23,292 bases of DNA from JAJTHJ01 sp046316025 (GTDB lineage Bacteria > Pseudomonadota > Gammaproteobacteria > Burkholderiales > Burkholderiaceae_F), in the NCBI GenBank assembly GCA_046316025.1, contig JBKCXU010000083.1:1-23292 (forward strand), written 5' to 3'. The notes below the pieces were generated by a model. That model saw only the letters and a list, made by a program, of their open reading frames with translations, was not told where the DNA came from and searched no databases. Below are positions 22,470-23,292 of the stretch, one piece after another. Each line of letters begins with the position of its first letter. The stretch's first letter is position 1. Made by a program: the position numbers and the translations under genes.

Positions 22470-22840
22470 GCGCCGCGCCCTGGCTGCGCGCCTGCCTGCT
22501 GCCGCTGGCGGTGGCGCTGCTGGCGATCGCCCTCGCCAGCGTGGCGCGCTACCGGCTGGTCGAACCCGCCGCACTCACCGCCCGCTGCGACGCCGCGCCC
22601 TGGGACGGTGCGGACTGCACGCTGCGCACGCTGACGATCCAGGCGTTTGCCGCACAGCGCCTCGGCTGGACCGCGCTTGCGCTCGGCGTGCTGGCCACGC
22701 TGCTGCGCCGGCGCGCGCTGGCCTGGGCCGCGCTGGCCGGCGGGGCGGCGGGGCTGGTGCTCTACTCGGCCGCACTCGGGGCACCGGCGGCGCTGCTTGG
22801 CGCACTGGTGTTGGTGCGGCCGACGGCGTCGTCGCTCTGA
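22466..22840 (+). CDS. Small hypothetical membrane protein
   Basis: 124 aa with three or four hydrophobic stretches (about 10-28, 65-82, 86-104, 105-118). A loop between the first two holds two cysteines (CDAAPWDGADC), possibly a periplasmic disulfide. No family is recognised. ATG 22466 overlaps the previous stop, so it is the last gene of the five-gene unit, probably accessory to the membrane enzyme before it. Its last 79 bases overlap the convergent gene's end. Confidence 0.65.
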   Translation: MSAAPWLRACLLPLAVALLAIALASVARYRLVEPAALTARCDAAPWDGADCTLRTLTIQAFAAQRLGWTALALGVLATLLRRRALAWAALAGGAAGLVLYSAALGAPAALLGALVLVRPTASSL

Positions 22841-23292
22841 CGCGGTAGTGTCGCCGCGGCGAGCGCCGCCAGCGCCGCCGCGACCAGCAGCGCCTCGGTG
22901 TTGGCCAGCCCCTCGTGCAGCACGATCAGCGGCGCGCAGACCGCGCAGACGGCGGCCAGGACACGCTCCTCGCGCGCCCCGGCCGCGAGCCGCTCGCCGC
23001 GCAGCGCGAGCGCCAGCAGCAGCACCGCAGGCCCGGCGAGCAGCGGCCAGTCGAGCGGGCGGTAGCGGGCGTCGAACACGAGGCCGAGCGCGAGCATCGC
23101 GGCGATGAAGAGCCAGGCCAGTTGCGTGCTGGCGAGGAAGACCTCGCTCGCGCGGGGCCGCGCTTCCGCCCCGAGAACCTGCGGCAGATCTTGTCGTGCC
23201 CGCGGAAGCGGGAACCCCGCGGCGGGCGTGGACGCCCCCGGATTGCCGCGGGCGCGGGGTAGACGAGCCGCCGGTGGGGGGGCGCCGGGGGG
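22762..23292 (-). CDS. C-terminal part of a polytopic membrane protein, possibly a beta-1,6-glucan-synthase-like protein
   Basis: Open to the window edge, so the start is outside. The readable part has hydrophobic helices (TQLAWLFIAAMLALGLVFDARYR, then WPLLAGPAVLLLALAL, VLAAVCAVCAPLIVL and LLVAAALAALAAATL). The FDARYRPLDWP loop recalls the C-terminal membrane region of GH17/beta-glucan synthase-like proteins; this is from memory and weak. A REP hairpin (23199-23212) is translated in frame just before these helices. An internal ATG at 23097 could instead start a 111-aa protein. The last ~80 bases overlap the convergent gene. Confidence 0.5.
   Translation of the reverse strand, partial: PPGAPPPAARLPRARGNPGASTPAAGFPLPRARQDLPQVLGAEARPRASEVFLASTQLAWLFIAAMLALGLVFDARYRPLDWPLLAGPAVLLLALALRGERLAAGAREERVLAAVCAVCAPLIVLHEGLANTEALLVAAALAALAAATLPRQSDDAVGRTNTSAPSSAAGAPSAAE
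23199..23212. repeat. REP hairpin near the right end
   Basis: CCCGC-GGAA-GCGGG, the same unit as at 2681-2698 but in the opposite orientation, inside the reading frame of the partial membrane-protein gene. The bases beyond about 23265 are very G-rich. Confidence 0.65.

Noticed and set aside
1..23292. tRNA, rRNA or riboswitch
   Set aside because: No cloverleaf, rRNA segment or known riboswitch core was recognised on either strand by eye.

Overview
High-GC Gram-negative chromosomal DNA, most likely a betaproteobacterium (Burkholderiales/Rhodocyclales-like) or a close relative. This is inferred from gene content (LapA, DUF3144, OsmC, DUF423, a HicB remnant, alternative oxidase) and from abundant REP-type hairpins and short GGGGTCAGACCCC palindromes; no rRNA or tRNA is present to prove it. 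About 32 protein genes or gene remnants can be supported.

Layout. 1-505: tandem terminal-type repeats, probably the end of an IS21-like element, then a REP hairpin and no gene. 506-1912: divergent TetR regulator and short-chain dehydrogenase sharing a promoter with two matched operators. 1963-4745: minus-strand run of TetR, CodA-like deaminase, YgiT-type zinc-finger protein and DUF423 membrane protein. 4837-5704: Mpo1-like protein, DUF3144 protein and a 54-aa protein. 5705-5952: dense repeat cluster. 5953-7170: F420-reductase-like NAD(P)-binding protein and, divergently, a LapA-type membrane protein. 7184-7737: truncated ABC permease copy A. 7775-10160: minus-strand unit of a small Rho-N-like protein, a lipoprotein sorbosone/glucose dehydrogenase and an alternative oxidase. 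10229-11220: OsmC and a single-cysteine DsbA-like protein, translationally coupled. 11505-12044: stress-type glycine-rich membrane protein. 12078-12994: truncated permease copy B joined to a decayed LysR gene. 13048-15230: Rossmann-DUF4166 protein and a DCC-family thiol oxidoreductase. 15261-18362: nucleoside-type ABC permease pair with a small P-loop kinase-like protein between them and a DHCW cupin upstream. 18397-18970: a small ORF and a HicB pseudogene. 19012-22840: five tightly packed plus-strand genes (DCC protein, SDR, methyltransferase, LTA-synthase-like sulfatase-fold membrane enzyme, small membrane protein). 22762-23292: C-terminal part of a membrane protein running off the end.

How the genes work together. 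The clearest functional unit is the dehydrogenase-alternative oxidase pair, whose start and stop codons overlap. It would be a compact route from sugar/aldehyde oxidation to oxygen, with the quinone pool as the inferred link. The OsmC/DsbA-like pair looks like peroxide or thiol defence. The nucleoside permeases and the CodA-like deaminase are usually found in one uptake-and-deamination operon, but here they are about 11 kb apart and no ATP-binding subunit is visible. The window also holds three copies, two of them fragments, of the same permease C-terminus. Four copies of a GGGGTCAGACCCC palindrome sit at gene ends, and two of them mark gene breakpoints. Together these suggest a region rearranged by short repeats.
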